Notes: a model not told the origin generated them from the sequence alone. A stretch of 64,000 nt of DNA from DAOTWA01 sp963702935 (GCA_963702935.1 OY969772.1:2294001-2358000), one strand, 5' to 3'; shown: positions 51,190 through 60,732, counted from the stretch's first letter. A program made the numbers and translations.

Positions 51190-51663
51190 TCACATCTTCT
51201 TTTCCAGCACCAGGGCGTCTTCACCGCCGGAGTAATAGCGCGGCCAAACGCCGGTCTGCTGGTAGCCAAAGCGCCTGTATAAAGCGATGGCCGGAGCGTT
51301 CGAGCGGCGCACGCTCAGCTTGACGAAAGGAACTTTCATCCTCTCTTCGCAGGTCGCCAGGAGAGCGGCGGCGATGCCCTGGCGGCGGTACTCGGGCAGC
51401 ACGCCCAGGGTGGTGATCCAGCCAATCCTTTCGGAGCGGCGGATATCTCCGGCGATAAAACCGACCATCTGCTCGCCGACCGTGGCCTTCAGGCGCTCGA
51501 TGTCCGGGAAGGTCAGCACGCCGAGCAGGTCCAACAGCGGCCAGGCATCCTGGGGGAAACACACCCGCTCGATGTGGCGGAGAGGCATCAGGTCGCGCAG
51601 ACTGGCCGGGAGGATCTCGAACGGTTGTGCCTCTTTCAGAAGGCGCTCGTTCTCAGTCGCCAC
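51190..51663 (-). CDS. GNAT acetyltransferase (RimI-like)
   Basis: 157 residues with the acetyl-CoA loop VLPEYRRQGIAAALLATCEE and the C-terminal YRRFGYQQTGVWPRYYSGGEDALVL, typical of RimI/N-acetyltransferases of protein N-termini. The start is GTG 51663; no clear ribosome site. It ends the nfeD - slipin - GNAT cluster (19 bp after the slipin stop). Confidence 0.85.
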   Translation of the reverse strand: MATENERLLKEAQPFEILPASLRDLMPLRHIERVCFPQDAWPLLDLLGVLTFPDIERLKATVGEQMVGFIAGDIRRSERIGWITTLGVLPEYRRQGIAAALLATCEERMKVPFVKLSVRRSNAPAIALYRRFGYQQTGVWPRYYSGGEDALVLEKKM

Positions 51664-51682
51664 AGTTTCCCCGACGGGAACC

Positions 51683-52589
51683 CTATTTCTGGTCCTGCCC
51701 CTTGAGGAAGTTGCCGATCAACCCGGTGAACTCGAGCGGGAAGATGTACTTGGTAGAAGGCCCGGCGCCCAGCTTGTTGAGGGTATCGAAGTATTGCAGC
51801 GTCATGGTCTTGGGGTCGACTGCGTTGGCAACCGAGTTGATCTTGTCCAGGGCCATGGAGAAGCCTTCGGCGCGCAGGAGCTGGGACTGTCTTATCGCCT
51901 TCGGCGCGCAAGATGTTGGACTGCTTCTCGCCCTCGGCGCGCAGGATGGCGGCCTGCTTCTCGCCGTCGGCCACGTTGATGGCGGCCTCGCGCGTGCCGG
52001 TGGATTCGGTGACCACCGCGCGGCGGATGCGCTCGGCGGACATCTGGCGGTTCATGGCTTCCTGTACCTCACGAGGCGGCACGATCTCGCGGATTTCCAC
52101 GTTGGTCACTTTGACGCCCCAGCGTCCGGTGACTTCGTCCAGGCGCGTGCGCAGGATATTGTTGATCTGCTCGCGCTCGGAGAGCACGTCGTCCAGCAGG
52201 ATGCCGCCGATGACGGAGCGCAAGGTGGTGGTGGCCATACCCTGGGCGGCCAGCTCGAAGTTGCCGACTGCCAGCACGCTGTCCGTGGGGGTAATGACTT
52301 TATAGAACCACAGGAAGTCGATGGAGATGGGGGCGTTATCCTTGGTGATGGAGGTCTGCTGCGGGATTTCGCGCACCTGCTCGCGCAGGTCCACGCGTAC
52401 GGCCCGGTCGATGATGGGGATCAGGATGACCAGGCCAGGGCCGCGGTCGCCGATGCAGCGCCCCAGGCGGAAGACCACCAGGCGCTGATATTCCGACACG
52501 ACGCGGATGGCGCTGGCCAGAAAGACGATGGCGGCCAGCACTACGATACCGATCAGGCATAACACACTGGTTGAAAGAGCACTTGTCAT
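51683..52589 (-). CDS. Slipin/stomatin SPFH protein, one-base frameshift
   Basis: Membrane scaffold protein of the stomatin group, paired with NfeD as is usual. One N-terminal helix (about residues 9-30), then the SPFH core: VVFRLGRCIGDRGPGLVILI, VDLREQVREIPQQ, TRLDEVTGRWGVKVTNVEIR. The frame slips by one extra base near 51890: GDKT... is continued in the other frame by SQLLRAEGFSMALDKINSVA and ends with the conserved tail GLIGNFLKGQDQK at 51683. Repaired length is about 301 residues. GGAGG lies before the ATG. Confidence 0.88.
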
Positions 52590-52636
52590 ATTTCCTCCAT
52601 TAGGAATTACATAAGGAATTACACGATGAAATGGGA

Positions 52637-53257
52637 TCAGGCGGAGGGGCTTTGACCGTCCTTGGCATCCACCTGTTCAACTTCCAGCATCAGGCCCTCC
52701 TTGCGGATGACGCGCACGCGCGCCTCCGCCGGGATGGGATGGGCGCTGTGCGCGCTCCAGTTTTCCCCCGCCACGTACACGCTGCCCTCGCTGTGGATGG
52801 GCGTCTTGGCTTCGCCGATGGCGCCAATCAGGTCTTTCAGCAGGCTGGGCTTGCGGGCGCTGGCTTCCAGCGTTTTGGTGCCGGCGATCCATAGCAAGGC
52901 CGTCGTCAGCCCGGAAACCACCACGGCCAGCAAGGGGTTGACCCCCGGGCGCCACCATTCTCCCGAGCTGAACAGGTAAGCCGAGCCGATGATCAGGGCC
53001 GCCAGGGAAGCGGCCAGATAGATCAGGTTCCTCGACCGGCGCAGGGCCAGCAGGAGAGGAAATACGCCCAGGATCAGGAGGGCCAACGCCCACCAGTTGA
53101 TCGGAAGGTTGGAGATCAGATAGCCGGAGAAGATGAGCGCGGCTACGGCGCTCAGCTCCAGGATGCCGGTGCCTGGCGCAAACAGAGCCAGAGTTGCCAG
53201 CAAAAATCCGGCCACCAGGATAACATAAGCCGCGTTTGGGTCGATCAGGCCGTTCAT
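52637..53257 (-). CDS. NfeD family membrane protein
   Basis: 206 residues with four N-terminal helices (AAYVILVAGFLLATLALFAP at the start) and a C-terminal OB fold (SEGSVYVAGENWSAHSAHPI, RVRVIRKEGLMLEVE), the short NfeD1b type without protease domain. Partner of the slipin 47 bp downstream. GAGG precedes ATG 53257. Confidence 0.9.
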   Translation of the reverse strand: MNGLIDPNAAYVILVAGFLLATLALFAPGTGILELSAVAALIFSGYLISNLPINWWALALLILGVFPLLLALRRSRNLIYLAASLAALIIGSAYLFSSGEWWRPGVNPLLAVVVSGLTTALLWIAGTKTLEASARKPSLLKDLIGAIGEAKTPIHSEGSVYVAGENWSAHSAHPIPAEARVRVIRKEGLMLEVEQVDAKDGQSPSA

Positions 53258-53334
53258 GGTAACCTCGATTGCTCGTACAGAAAATGGAAAAATCTCTTTG
53301 TCTATAAGAGATTATACATCCATTTAAGGATGAA

Positions 53335-53365
53335 ACCTTGCGAAGGTCTCTTTCCTTCGCAAGGT
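53335..53365. repeat. CCTTGCGAAGG-family hairpin 3' of plsY
   Basis: ACCTTGCGAAGG (53335-53346), 7-nt loop, CCTTCGCAAGGT (53354-53365). It lies 9 bp after the plsY stop codon. Confidence 0.85.
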
Positions 53366-53374
53366 CTGGATGGA

Positions 53375-53947
53375 TCAGGCCTGGCGGTCGCGCAGCCTTT
53401 CAGCGCTCACGATGCGCTTGCGCACCCAGATCAGGGGCAGGAGGATCACGCAGTAGGCGGCCAAAGCCGGGTTTGCCTGCCAGAGCAGCGCCGCCAGAGG
53501 GATCCACGCCAGGCCGATGGCGCAGGCTACGTCCCAATTGCGGGTGACGGCCAGGCAGGCAGCGATCAAGAGGATGCCGATGGCGACCAGGGCAGGAGAG
53601 AGCGCCAAAAATACGCCCACCGTGGTGGCCATGCCCTGCCCGCCCTGAAAATGGTTGAAGACGGACCAGTTGTGGCCGAGGATGGCCAGCAGGCCGACGA
53701 TGAAAAGCTGCAAAGTGTCCAGACCAAGCCTCTGGCCGAAAATCACGGGAAGCGCGCCTTTGGCGATGTCCAGCAGGCCGGCGAGCGCGCCTTCGGGGCG
53801 CCCAACCTGTAAAAAGACGTTGCGGGCGCCCAGGTTGCCGTCGCCCACCCGGCTCAGAACGATGCCGCGCCGGCGTGCGATCCACACCGCAAAGGGGAGA
53901 GAGCCGAGCAAGTACGCCGCGAGCACACACCCATAAAAAGCGAGCAT
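53375..53947 (-). CDS. plsY: Acyl-phosphate:glycerol-3-phosphate acyltransferase
   Basis: First acylation step of phospholipid synthesis. 190 residues, five helices. Loop motifs: LLGSLPFAVWIARRRG, VGDGNLGARNVFLQVG (the GN..GA.N acyl-phosphate site) and ILGHNWSVFNHFQGGQGMATT. The ATG 53947 has AGAGG upstream; GTG 53950 is possible. Single gene. Confidence 0.93.
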   Translation of the reverse strand: MLAFYGCVLAAYLLGSLPFAVWIARRRGIVLSRVGDGNLGARNVFLQVGRPEGALAGLLDIAKGALPVIFGQRLGLDTLQLFIVGLLAILGHNWSVFNHFQGGQGMATTVGVFLALSPALVAIGILLIAACLAVTRNWDVACAIGLAWIPLAALLWQANPALAAYCVILLPLIWVRKRIVSAERLRDRQA

Positions 53948-54004
53948 CACTCACCTCTTTCTATTTCATTGTATAACTTTGTGGCCTTCAGAATCAATCC
54001 GGTA

Positions 54005-54189
54005 TCTCACGCAAAGGCGCAAAGCCTTTTAGAAACGCCAGGAGGCGGGATGTGAATCCCGCCCTACGCGGGTCTCACGCAAGGACGCAAAGCCTTTTAG
54101 AAACGCCAGGAGGCGGGATGTGAATCCCGCCCTACGTGGGTCTCACGCAAGGACGCAAAGCCTTTTAGCCAGGGGGCGGGATGTGAATC
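54005..54189. repeat. 2.7 tandem copies of a 68-bp repeat
   Basis: TCTCACGCAAGGACGCAAAG starts at 54005 (one base different), 54073 and 54141. Units carry CAGGAGGCGGGATGTGAATC and CCCGCCCTACG, modules shared with 2.0 and 40.2 kb. The last copy is partial. Confidence 0.9.
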
Positions 54190-54237
54190 TTGCTCTTGTT
54201 GGGGCTGTCTAAAAAGAGGGAGATTTTTGTAAGCCTC

Positions 54238-54308
54238 TTGACAGGCCGGGAAATTGGCGTATTATAGGCTCGTATTTCGAGTAATCGCTCGTAAAGCGAG
54301 CGATTACT
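54238..54308 (+). promoter_or_regulatory. Promoter and operator of the TetR-efflux operon
   Basis: TTGACA (54238-54243), 16 bp, TATTAT (54260-54265). AGTAATCGCTCG (54280-54291), 5 bp, CGAGCGATTACT (54297-54308): a perfect 12-bp inverted repeat just downstream of the expected start site, well placed for repression by the TetR protein. Confidence 0.8.
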
Positions 54309-54336
54309 ATCCATGAGTTTATCCGAAGGAGGAAGG

Positions 54337-54975
54337 ATGTCCCTTGAGATTGGCCGTTCGAACGGCGCGTCCCGCCGGGAGCGCCGCATCCAGCGGCAGC
54401 GCAAGGAGATCATGGACGCGGCGGCGCGCCTGTTCGCCGAAAAGGGATACGCGGCCACCACCACCAAGGACATCGCCCTGGCAGCCGATATCGGCGAGAG
54501 CACCCTGTACGGTTATTTTCCCGGCAAGCGTGACGTGCTGATAGCCATCCTCTCCCAACAGGCCGAGCAGGTAGATTCGCTCTTCTTGCAGAGCGTCAAC
54601 CTCAAGGACCGCCAGGATTTCATCGATCTGGCCGACTCGATCATGGAGATCGTGCTCTCCAAGGTGGTCTATACGCGCGCCTTGATCGCCGAAGCCTGGG
54701 TAAACGATGAGATCCTCGACGATTACGTGGTCTCGCGCACGAATCGCATCATCGATTATCTCAAGGACTTCATCCTCGAGAAGACGGCTGCGGGGATCTT
54801 CCACCCCATCGACCCGGGCCTGGCGGCGCGTATCGTGGTAGCGACCTTCATCGGGGCGCTGCTGCCGGTGCTGCGCGGCATGGAGCCTCCTCCCCCGCCA
54901 GAGGAGCGCAAAGCGCTGGCGAACGCCATCGTGTCGCTCCTGTTGGACGGGATCATCGTTCGCAAGAATTCGTGA
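54337..54975 (+). CDS. TetR/AcrR repressor of the efflux operon
   Basis: 212 residues from ATG 54337 (GGAGGAAGG directly upstream). HTH: IMDAAARLFAEKGYAATTTK, then DIGESTLYGYFPGKRDVL. First gene of a six-gene operon: its stop overlaps the GTG of the first permease. It binds, most likely, the inverted repeat at 54280-54308. Confidence 0.92.
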   Translation: MSLEIGRSNGASRRERRIQRQRKEIMDAAARLFAEKGYAATTTKDIALAADIGESTLYGYFPGKRDVLIAILSQQAEQVDSLFLQSVNLKDRQDFIDLADSIMEIVLSKVVYTRALIAEAWVNDEILDDYVVSRTNRIIDYLKDFILEKTAAGIFHPIDPGLAARIVVATFIGALLPVLRGMEPPPPPEERKALANAIVSLLLDGIIVRKNS

Positions 54976-54983
54976 GAACCGTT

Positions 54984-56117
54984 ATGTTGCAAAGAATACT
55001 TGCCATTGTTCAAAAGGAGTTTTTCCAGACCCTGCGCGACCGCACCACGCTGGTCATCATGCTGACCATGCCGCTGCTGCAACTGATCCTGTTCGGGTAC
55101 GCCATCCACATGAACGTGAGCCACATCCCCACGGTGGTGGCCGACCAGAGCCTGGACGACGCCAGCCGCAGCTACATCGACGCCATGGTGAACTCGGGTT
55201 ATTTCGACGTGGTGTCGACGGCGGCGGATCAAAACGCGGCCATCCAGGCCATCGACGCGGGGCGGGCCAGCGCCGGGATCGTCATCCCGCCGGATTATGC
55301 GGAAGCCGTGCAGCGCGGAGACGCGCAGGTGCTGGTGCTGGTGGACGGCTCGGACCTGTTCACTTCCCAATCGGCCTACAGCGCGGCCAACGTGATCGGG
55401 GCGTCCTACGCCACGAACGTGGTCATGAATCAGGTGGATCGCGCCGGCCAGGCGGGCGGCGGCGCGACCCTGCCTTCCCTGGTGGCCGACCTGCGCATCC
55501 TCTATAACCCGGACATCAAGGATCTGTGGTTCCTCATCCCCGGCATGGCCGCCATGCTGCTCCAGACGCAGACCATCGTGCTTACCGCCGCAGCCGTGGT
55601 GCGCGAGCGCGAGGTGGGCACCATCGAGCAGATCCTGGTCACCCCCATCCGCCCCATCGAGCTGATGCTGGGCAAGATCGTGCCCTTCCTGGCCATCGCC
55701 ATGTTGAACACGCTGACCGTGATCGGGCTGGGGGTGTTCTTGTTTGGGGTGCCCTTCCAGGGTAGCTTCTGGCTGTTCATCGGCCTAGCGTTCGTTTACG
55801 TATTCAGCGGCCTGGGGCTGGGGTTGTTGATCTCCACCGTTTCGGAGAATCAGCGCCAGGCGCAGCAGCTCATCATGCTCTTCACCATGGTGGCCCTGGT
55901 GCTGGGCGGCTTTATCTTCCCGCGCTACACCATGCCGACGGTGATCCGCCTGGTGGGGAATCTCTTCCCGTTGACCTATTTCGTGCCCATCTCGCGCGGC
56001 ATCATCACCAAGGGCATCGGCTTGCAGGCGCTGGGCGGTGAGGTGTTGGCCCTGCTGGCCTACCTGCTGGTAGTGATGTTCCTGGCAGCGCGTACCTTCC
56101 GCGAGAGGCTGGAGTGA
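54984..56117 (+). CDS. ABC-2 type exporter permease
   Basis: 377 residues (YhhJ/YbhR-like). One helix near the start (TTLVIMLTMPLLQLILFGYA), a long external loop with ADQSLDDASRSYIDAM and a five-helix ABC-2 core (IEQILVTPIRPIELMLGK, then RYTMPTVIRLVGNLFPLTYF). GTG 54972 overlapping the TetR stop is an alternative start. Paralogue of the next gene. Confidence 0.92.
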   Translation: MLQRILAIVQKEFFQTLRDRTTLVIMLTMPLLQLILFGYAIHMNVSHIPTVVADQSLDDASRSYIDAMVNSGYFDVVSTAADQNAAIQAIDAGRASAGIVIPPDYAEAVQRGDAQVLVLVDGSDLFTSQSAYSAANVIGASYATNVVMNQVDRAGQAGGGATLPSLVADLRILYNPDIKDLWFLIPGMAAMLLQTQTIVLTAAAVVREREVGTIEQILVTPIRPIELMLGKIVPFLAIAMLNTLTVIGLGVFLFGVPFQGSFWLFIGLAFVYVFSGLGLGLLISTVSENQRQAQQLIMLFTMVALVLGGFIFPRYTMPTVIRLVGNLFPLTYFVPISRGIITKGIGLQALGGEVLALLAYLLVVMFLAARTFRERLE

Positions 56118-57271
56118 GTATGCAAAAGCGCTTCCAGCGCCTCAAGGCGCTCACCTACAAAGAGACCGTCCAGACACTGCGCGACCGGCGCACGCTGATG
56201 ATGTTCTTCATCCTGCCCCTGGTGGAGCTGTTCCTCTTCGCTTACGCGGTCACCCTGACGGTGAACCACCTGCCCACCGCCGTGGTGGATCAAAGCATGG
56301 ATTACCGCAGCCGGGACTTCGTCCAGGCCCTGGTGAATTCGGGCTATTTCGACGTCAAGCTCACCCTGCAAAACGAGCAGCAGGTGATGCAGGCTATCGA
56401 CAATGGCACGGTCAAGGCCGGGGTGGTCATCCCGCCGGATTTCGCCGAGAGCGTGACGCGCGGCCAGGGGACGGCGCTGATCCTCCTGGACGGCTCCAAC
56501 TCCTTCAGCGTGCAGTCCGGCTACAACGCCGCCAGCGCCATCGCCCAGCAGGTCTCGGTGGACCTGACCACGCAGCAGGTGCAGAAAGCCGGGGCAAGCT
56601 CGAGCCTGGTGGACCTCTCCGGGGGCCTGCCGGTGAGCGTGGCTACCCGCGTGCTGTACAACCCGGATCTGAAGGATATGGTGTTCATCCTGCCGGGGCT
56701 GATCGCCTTGATCATCCAGAACATCATCGTGGCCCATTCCGCTATGGCCTTCGTGCGCGAGCGGGAAGCCGGCACCCTAGAGCAGTTGCTGGCCACCCCC
56801 GCCCGGCCGTTGGAGATGATCATCGCCAAGCTGATCCCCGGCGTGCTGGTGGTGATCCTGGACATGGTCGTGATCCTCCTGTTGGGCGTGTTTTGGTTTG
56901 GCGTGCCCTTCAACGGGAATATCTGGCTGTTTGCCATCCTGTCCGTGCTCTTCATCATCGCGGGCATGGGGTTGGGGCTGTTCATTTCCACCCTGGCCAA
57001 GACCCAGCGCCAGGCGCAACAGATCACCAACGTGCTCAACCTGTTCGCCATGCTGCTGACCGGGTTCCTCTACCCGCGCATCACCATGCCCCTGTGGACG
57101 CAGCTCATCGGCGACCTGGTGCCGCTGACTTATTACATCAGTATCGTGCGCGGCATCATCACCAAAGGCGTGGGCATCGCCTTCCTGTGGGGCAGCGCCC
57201 TGGCGCTGGTGGTTTATTCCCTGGTGGCCCTGGTGGCGGCTGCCTCGGTGACCAAAAAGAGATTGGATTGA
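56114..57271 (+). CDS. ABC-2 type exporter permease
   Basis: 385 residues with the same architecture as the preceding permease: TLMMFFILPLVELFLFAYAV, VVDQSMDYRSRDFVQALVNS, GTLEQLLATPARPLEMIIAK, PLTYYISIVRGIITKG. The two probably form a heterodimer. The GTG start overlaps the stop of the first permease. Confidence 0.92.
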   Translation: MSMQKRFQRLKALTYKETVQTLRDRRTLMMFFILPLVELFLFAYAVTLTVNHLPTAVVDQSMDYRSRDFVQALVNSGYFDVKLTLQNEQQVMQAIDNGTVKAGVVIPPDFAESVTRGQGTALILLDGSNSFSVQSGYNAASAIAQQVSVDLTTQQVQKAGASSSLVDLSGGLPVSVATRVLYNPDLKDMVFILPGLIALIIQNIIVAHSAMAFVREREAGTLEQLLATPARPLEMIIAKLIPGVLVVILDMVVILLLGVFWFGVPFNGNIWLFAILSVLFIIAGMGLGLFISTLAKTQRQAQQITNVLNLFAMLLTGFLYPRITMPLWTQLIGDLVPLTYYISIVRGIITKGVGIAFLWGSALALVVYSLVALVAAASVTKKRLD

Positions 57272-57278
57272 GGGACGC

Positions 57279-58238
57279 ATGGAAGCAGAAATTGCCATTT
57301 CCGCAGAGGGGTTGACCAAGCGTTTCCGCGCGAACCGCACGGAAGTCGTGGCGGTGGACCACATCAGCCTGGAAGTGAAAAGCGGCGAGACTTTCGGGCT
57401 GATCGGGCCGGACGGCGCGGGCAAGAGCACCACCACGCGCGTGATCCTGGGCCTGCTCAGGCGCGACGAGGGAGGGAGCAGCATCCTGGGGTTCGACTCC
57501 ATGCGCGACGTCTACGAGATCCGCGAACGGGTCGGCTACATCGCCCAGCAATTTGCCCTGCCGGGCGACCTGACCGTGATGGAGAATCTGCGTTTCTTCG
57601 CCGATCTGCACGGCATTCCCGCCGGGGAACAGAAGCGCCGCATCCCGGAGCTGCTCAAATTCGCCGGCCTGACCGAGTTTACCACGCGCCCGGCCGGACG
57701 CCTGTCGGGCGGCATGAAGAAGAAGCTGGCCCTGGCGTGCAGCCTGGTGCACGAGCCGCAGGTGGTGCTGCTGGACGAGCCGACCCTGGGGGTGGACCCG
57801 GTCAGCCGGCGCGAGTTCTGGAACCTGCTGGGCAACCTGCGCGCCGAAAGGGGCCTGACCATCTTCGTGTGCACGCCTTACATGGACGAGGCCGAGCGCT
57901 GCAGCCGGGTGGGGCTGATCTACAAGGGGCGCCTGATCGCCAACGACACTCCCGCGGAGATCAAGAAGAGGGTGCCCGGCCGCTTGCTGGAGTTCGCCCC
58001 GGCCAGGTTCGTGCCGGCCCGCGACCTGGTGGCGGGGCTGGAAGGCGTGCGGGAGGTGCAGACTTACGGCGCCATGCTGCACCTGTTCCTGGACGACATC
58101 GAGCGGCGCAGGCCGCAGGTCGAGGCCGCGCTGTCTGGCCAGGGCCTGGAATGGAGCGGGATGCGCGTGATCGAGCCGCGTATGGAAGAGGCTTTCATCA
58201 GCCTGATCAATCAGCAGGAGGCGCTGCAACATGCATAG
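57279..58238 (+). CDS. ABC exporter ATPase
   Basis: 319 residues. Walker A LIGPDGAGKSTTTRVILGLL (Asp in place of the usual Asn), signature RLSGGMKKKLALACSL, Walker B VVLLDEPTLGVDP; the switch residue after TIFVCTPYMDEAERC is Pro instead of His (TPYMDE), as in YbhF-type proteins. Overlaps the next ATPase gene by 8 bp. Confidence 0.93.
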   Translation: MEAEIAISAEGLTKRFRANRTEVVAVDHISLEVKSGETFGLIGPDGAGKSTTTRVILGLLRRDEGGSSILGFDSMRDVYEIRERVGYIAQQFALPGDLTVMENLRFFADLHGIPAGEQKRRIPELLKFAGLTEFTTRPAGRLSGGMKKKLALACSLVHEPQVVLLDEPTLGVDPVSRREFWNLLGNLRAERGLTIFVCTPYMDEAERCSRVGLIYKGRLIANDTPAEIKKRVPGRLLEFAPARFVPARDLVAGLEGVREVQTYGAMLHLFLDDIERRRPQVEAALSGQGLEWSGMRVIEPRMEEAFISLINQQEALQHA

Positions 58239-59208
58239 ACCTTCCTCTTCCCACGCGGCCCCCGGCCCGGAATTCTCTGACCCGATCGAGGTCGAGGGCC
58301 TGACCAAACGCTTCGGGAATTTCGTGGCGGTGGATCAGGTCAGCTTCCAGGTTCGCGCGGGCGAAGTGTTTGGCTGGCTGGGTCCCAACGGGGCCGGCAA
58401 GACCACCACCATCCGCATCCTGTTGGGGCTGCTGCGGCCCAGCGAAGGCCGCCTGCGCGTCCTGGGCTACGACCCGGTCAGCCAGGCCAAGGCCATGCAG
58501 GCCCGAGTGGGCTACATGTCCCAGGCCTTCACCCTGTACAACGACCTGACCGCGCGCGAGAATATCCGCTTTTACGGTAAGGTCTACGGGCTATCGCGCG
58601 GCGAGCTGCAACAGCGCGAAGTGGAGATCATGCGCATGGCCGGGCTGGAGGGGCGCGAAAACACCCTGACGGCCAACCTTTCGGGGGGCTGGAAGCAGCG
58701 CCTGGCGCTGGGCTGCGCCATCGTGCATAACCCGAAGGTAGTCTTCCTGGACGAGCCAACCGCCGGGGTGGATCCCATCAGCCGGCGGGATTTCTGGGGG
58801 CTGATCTACGCCATGGCCAAGAAGGGCACCACGGTGCTGGTCACCACGCACTATATGGACGAAGCCGAGCTTTGCCAGCGGGTGGGCTTCATCAGCCAGG
58901 GCAAGCTGGTGGCGCTGGATACCCCCGAGCGCCTCAAACAATCGCAGATGCGCGGGCAGGTGCTGGAGATCAACACCAGCGAGCCGGACCGCGCCTTGCG
59001 CGTCTTGAAAACCGCCGGAGCGCAGGGCCGGTTGCCCATCGAGGAGGTGGCCCTGTACGGCGCGCAGATCCACGCGGTGGTTCCGGACGCCGAGAAATAC
59101 CGCGAGCCGGTGCAGCAGGCGCTCGTGGAGGAAAAGGTCGCCGTCCACAGCGTCGAATGGATCGCGCCCACCCTGGAGGACGTTTTTATTTCTGCTGTGA
59201 AATCCTGA
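58231..59208 (+). CDS. ABC exporter ATPase
   Basis: 325 residues. Walker A WLGPNGAGKTTTIRILLGLL, signature NLSGGWKQRLALGCAI, Walker B VVFLDEPTAGVDP and the canonical switch TTHYMDEAELCQ. With the preceding ATPase it makes the pair that is one polypeptide (YbhF) in E. coli. Confidence 0.94.
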   Translation: MHRPSSSHAAPGPEFSDPIEVEGLTKRFGNFVAVDQVSFQVRAGEVFGWLGPNGAGKTTTIRILLGLLRPSEGRLRVLGYDPVSQAKAMQARVGYMSQAFTLYNDLTARENIRFYGKVYGLSRGELQQREVEIMRMAGLEGRENTLTANLSGGWKQRLALGCAIVHNPKVVFLDEPTAGVDPISRRDFWGLIYAMAKKGTTVLVTTHYMDEAELCQRVGFISQGKLVALDTPERLKQSQMRGQVLEINTSEPDRALRVLKTAGAQGRLPIEEVALYGAQIHAVVPDAEKYREPVQQALVEEKVAVHSVEWIAPTLEDVFISAVKS

Positions 59209-59274
59209 GAGTGCGTGCGCGCGCCTGTCGCCGCGCCGGGCACCTTTCTGGTCAATGCTTAGAGGAGATGGACT

Positions 59275-60615
59275 ATGTCAACAAAACGCTGGATTTCAAT
59301 ACTTGTATGGGTGATCGCGTGGGTCTCGCTGGCCGGCTGCGCCGGCCTGACCGGCAGCGCAGGCAGCACCAGCCTGAAAGCCTCCGGGACGATCTCGACG
59401 GATACGATCCAGGTCGCGCCGGAAATCAGCGGGAAGATCGCGGAGATCAAGGTCGCGAAGAGCGACGCGGTGCAGGCCGGAGAGGTGATGTTCACCCTGA
59501 ACTCGCAGATCTTGCAGACGCAGGTCGATCAGGCCAACGCGGCGGTGAAAGTGGCCCAGGCGAACCTGAACGCGGCGCAGCAAAAGCAGGCCGGCGCTCA
59601 AACCCAATATGACCTGGCCGTGCAGGCTGCCCGCCAGCAGGATCAGGCCAGCCGCACGACTGCCTGGCAGGACAGCCAGGCGAGCCAGATCACTCTGCCG
59701 GCCTGGTATTTCCAGAAGAGCGAGGAAATCAGCGCTTTACAGGCGCAGGTGGGGGTGGCGCAGAAGGACCTGGACACGGAATCGGCCAACCTGGATACGG
59801 AGCTGAAAGATGCCAGCAACGGCGATTTCGTCTCCGCCGAAAAACAGCTCAACCAGGCGCAGCAGGCCTACACCATCGCCCAACAGACGCTGGACGAGGC
59901 CAAAGCGGCCAAGGACACCGCCGATCTGCAGGACGCCGCCCAGAAGCAGCTCGATTCGGCCCAGGCAGACCTGGATTCGGCGCAGAAGGCGTATAACCAG
60001 ATGCTCACCAGCGACGCGGCCAGCCGGGTGCTGGAAGCGCGCGCCCGCGTAGCGGTGGCCCAGGAGCAGTTGGACAACACCCAGACCGCCCTGGACAAGC
60101 TGATGACCGGCAGCGACTCTTTGCAAATCACCGCCGCCCAATCCAGTCTGGATCAGGCCAAGAGCGGCGTATCTCAGGCGCAGGCGGCCCTGGATCAGGC
60201 GCAGGCGGCCCTCCAGGCGGCTCAAGTTCAATTGGACAAGAGCAGCGTGAGCGCGCCGGCTTCGGGGATCGTGCTCTCGCGCCCCATGAACCCCGGCGAG
60301 GTGGCGGCTGCCGGCGCCACGGTGGTGGAGATCGGCAATCTGGACCAGGTGAAGCTGACCGTGTACATCCCGGAGAGCGATTACGGGCACATCCAATTGG
60401 GGCAGAAGGCCACTATCTCGGTGGATTCTTTCCCGGGGAAGACTTTTGGGGGCACGGTCTCGTACATCGCGGACCAGGCGGAATTCACCCCGCGCAACGT
60501 GCAGACGGTGGATAGCCGCAGCACCACGGTGTATAAGGTGGAGATCAGCCTGCCCAATGCCAATCACGATTTGAAGCCGGGCATGCCCGCCGACGCAGTG
60601 CTGGCGATCCAGTAA
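59275..60615 (+). CDS. HlyD-family periplasmic-adaptor-like lipoprotein
   Basis: 446 residues. Lipoprotein signal WVIAWVSLAGCAG, then the biotinyl-lipoyl half-motif (QVAPEISGKIAEIKVAKSDA), a long Gln/Ala-rich coiled coil (about residues 70-315) and the second half (SVSAPASGIVLSRPMNPGEV) and beta barrel. In YbhG systems this adaptor reaches TolC; here no outer-membrane factor is present and the protein is lipid-anchored. GAGGAG precedes the ATG. Last gene of the operon. Confidence 0.92.
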   Translation: MSTKRWISILVWVIAWVSLAGCAGLTGSAGSTSLKASGTISTDTIQVAPEISGKIAEIKVAKSDAVQAGEVMFTLNSQILQTQVDQANAAVKVAQANLNAAQQKQAGAQTQYDLAVQAARQQDQASRTTAWQDSQASQITLPAWYFQKSEEISALQAQVGVAQKDLDTESANLDTELKDASNGDFVSAEKQLNQAQQAYTIAQQTLDEAKAAKDTADLQDAAQKQLDSAQADLDSAQKAYNQMLTSDAASRVLEARARVAVAQEQLDNTQTALDKLMTGSDSLQITAAQSSLDQAKSGVSQAQAALDQAQAALQAAQVQLDKSSVSAPASGIVLSRPMNPGEVAAAGATVVEIGNLDQVKLTVYIPESDYGHIQLGQKATISVDSFPGKTFGGTVSYIADQAEFTPRNVQTVDSRSTTVYKVEISLPNANHDLKPGMPADAVLAIQ

Positions 60616-60658
60616 GAAGAAACTTCCTCACGCCAAGGCGCAAAGCCGCAAAAGAGAC

Positions 60659-60696
60659 AAAGACCCTAAAGATCTTCCGAGATCTTTAGGGTCTTT
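60659..60696 (+). terminator. Terminator of the efflux operon
   Basis: AAAGACCCTAAAGATCT, loop TCCG, and its exact complement ending GGGTCTTT: 17-bp perfect stem. Confidence 0.92.
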
Positions 60697-60732
60697 CTAA
60701 AATGCGGTTCTGTATGTTTCGGAGCGCGGCCC

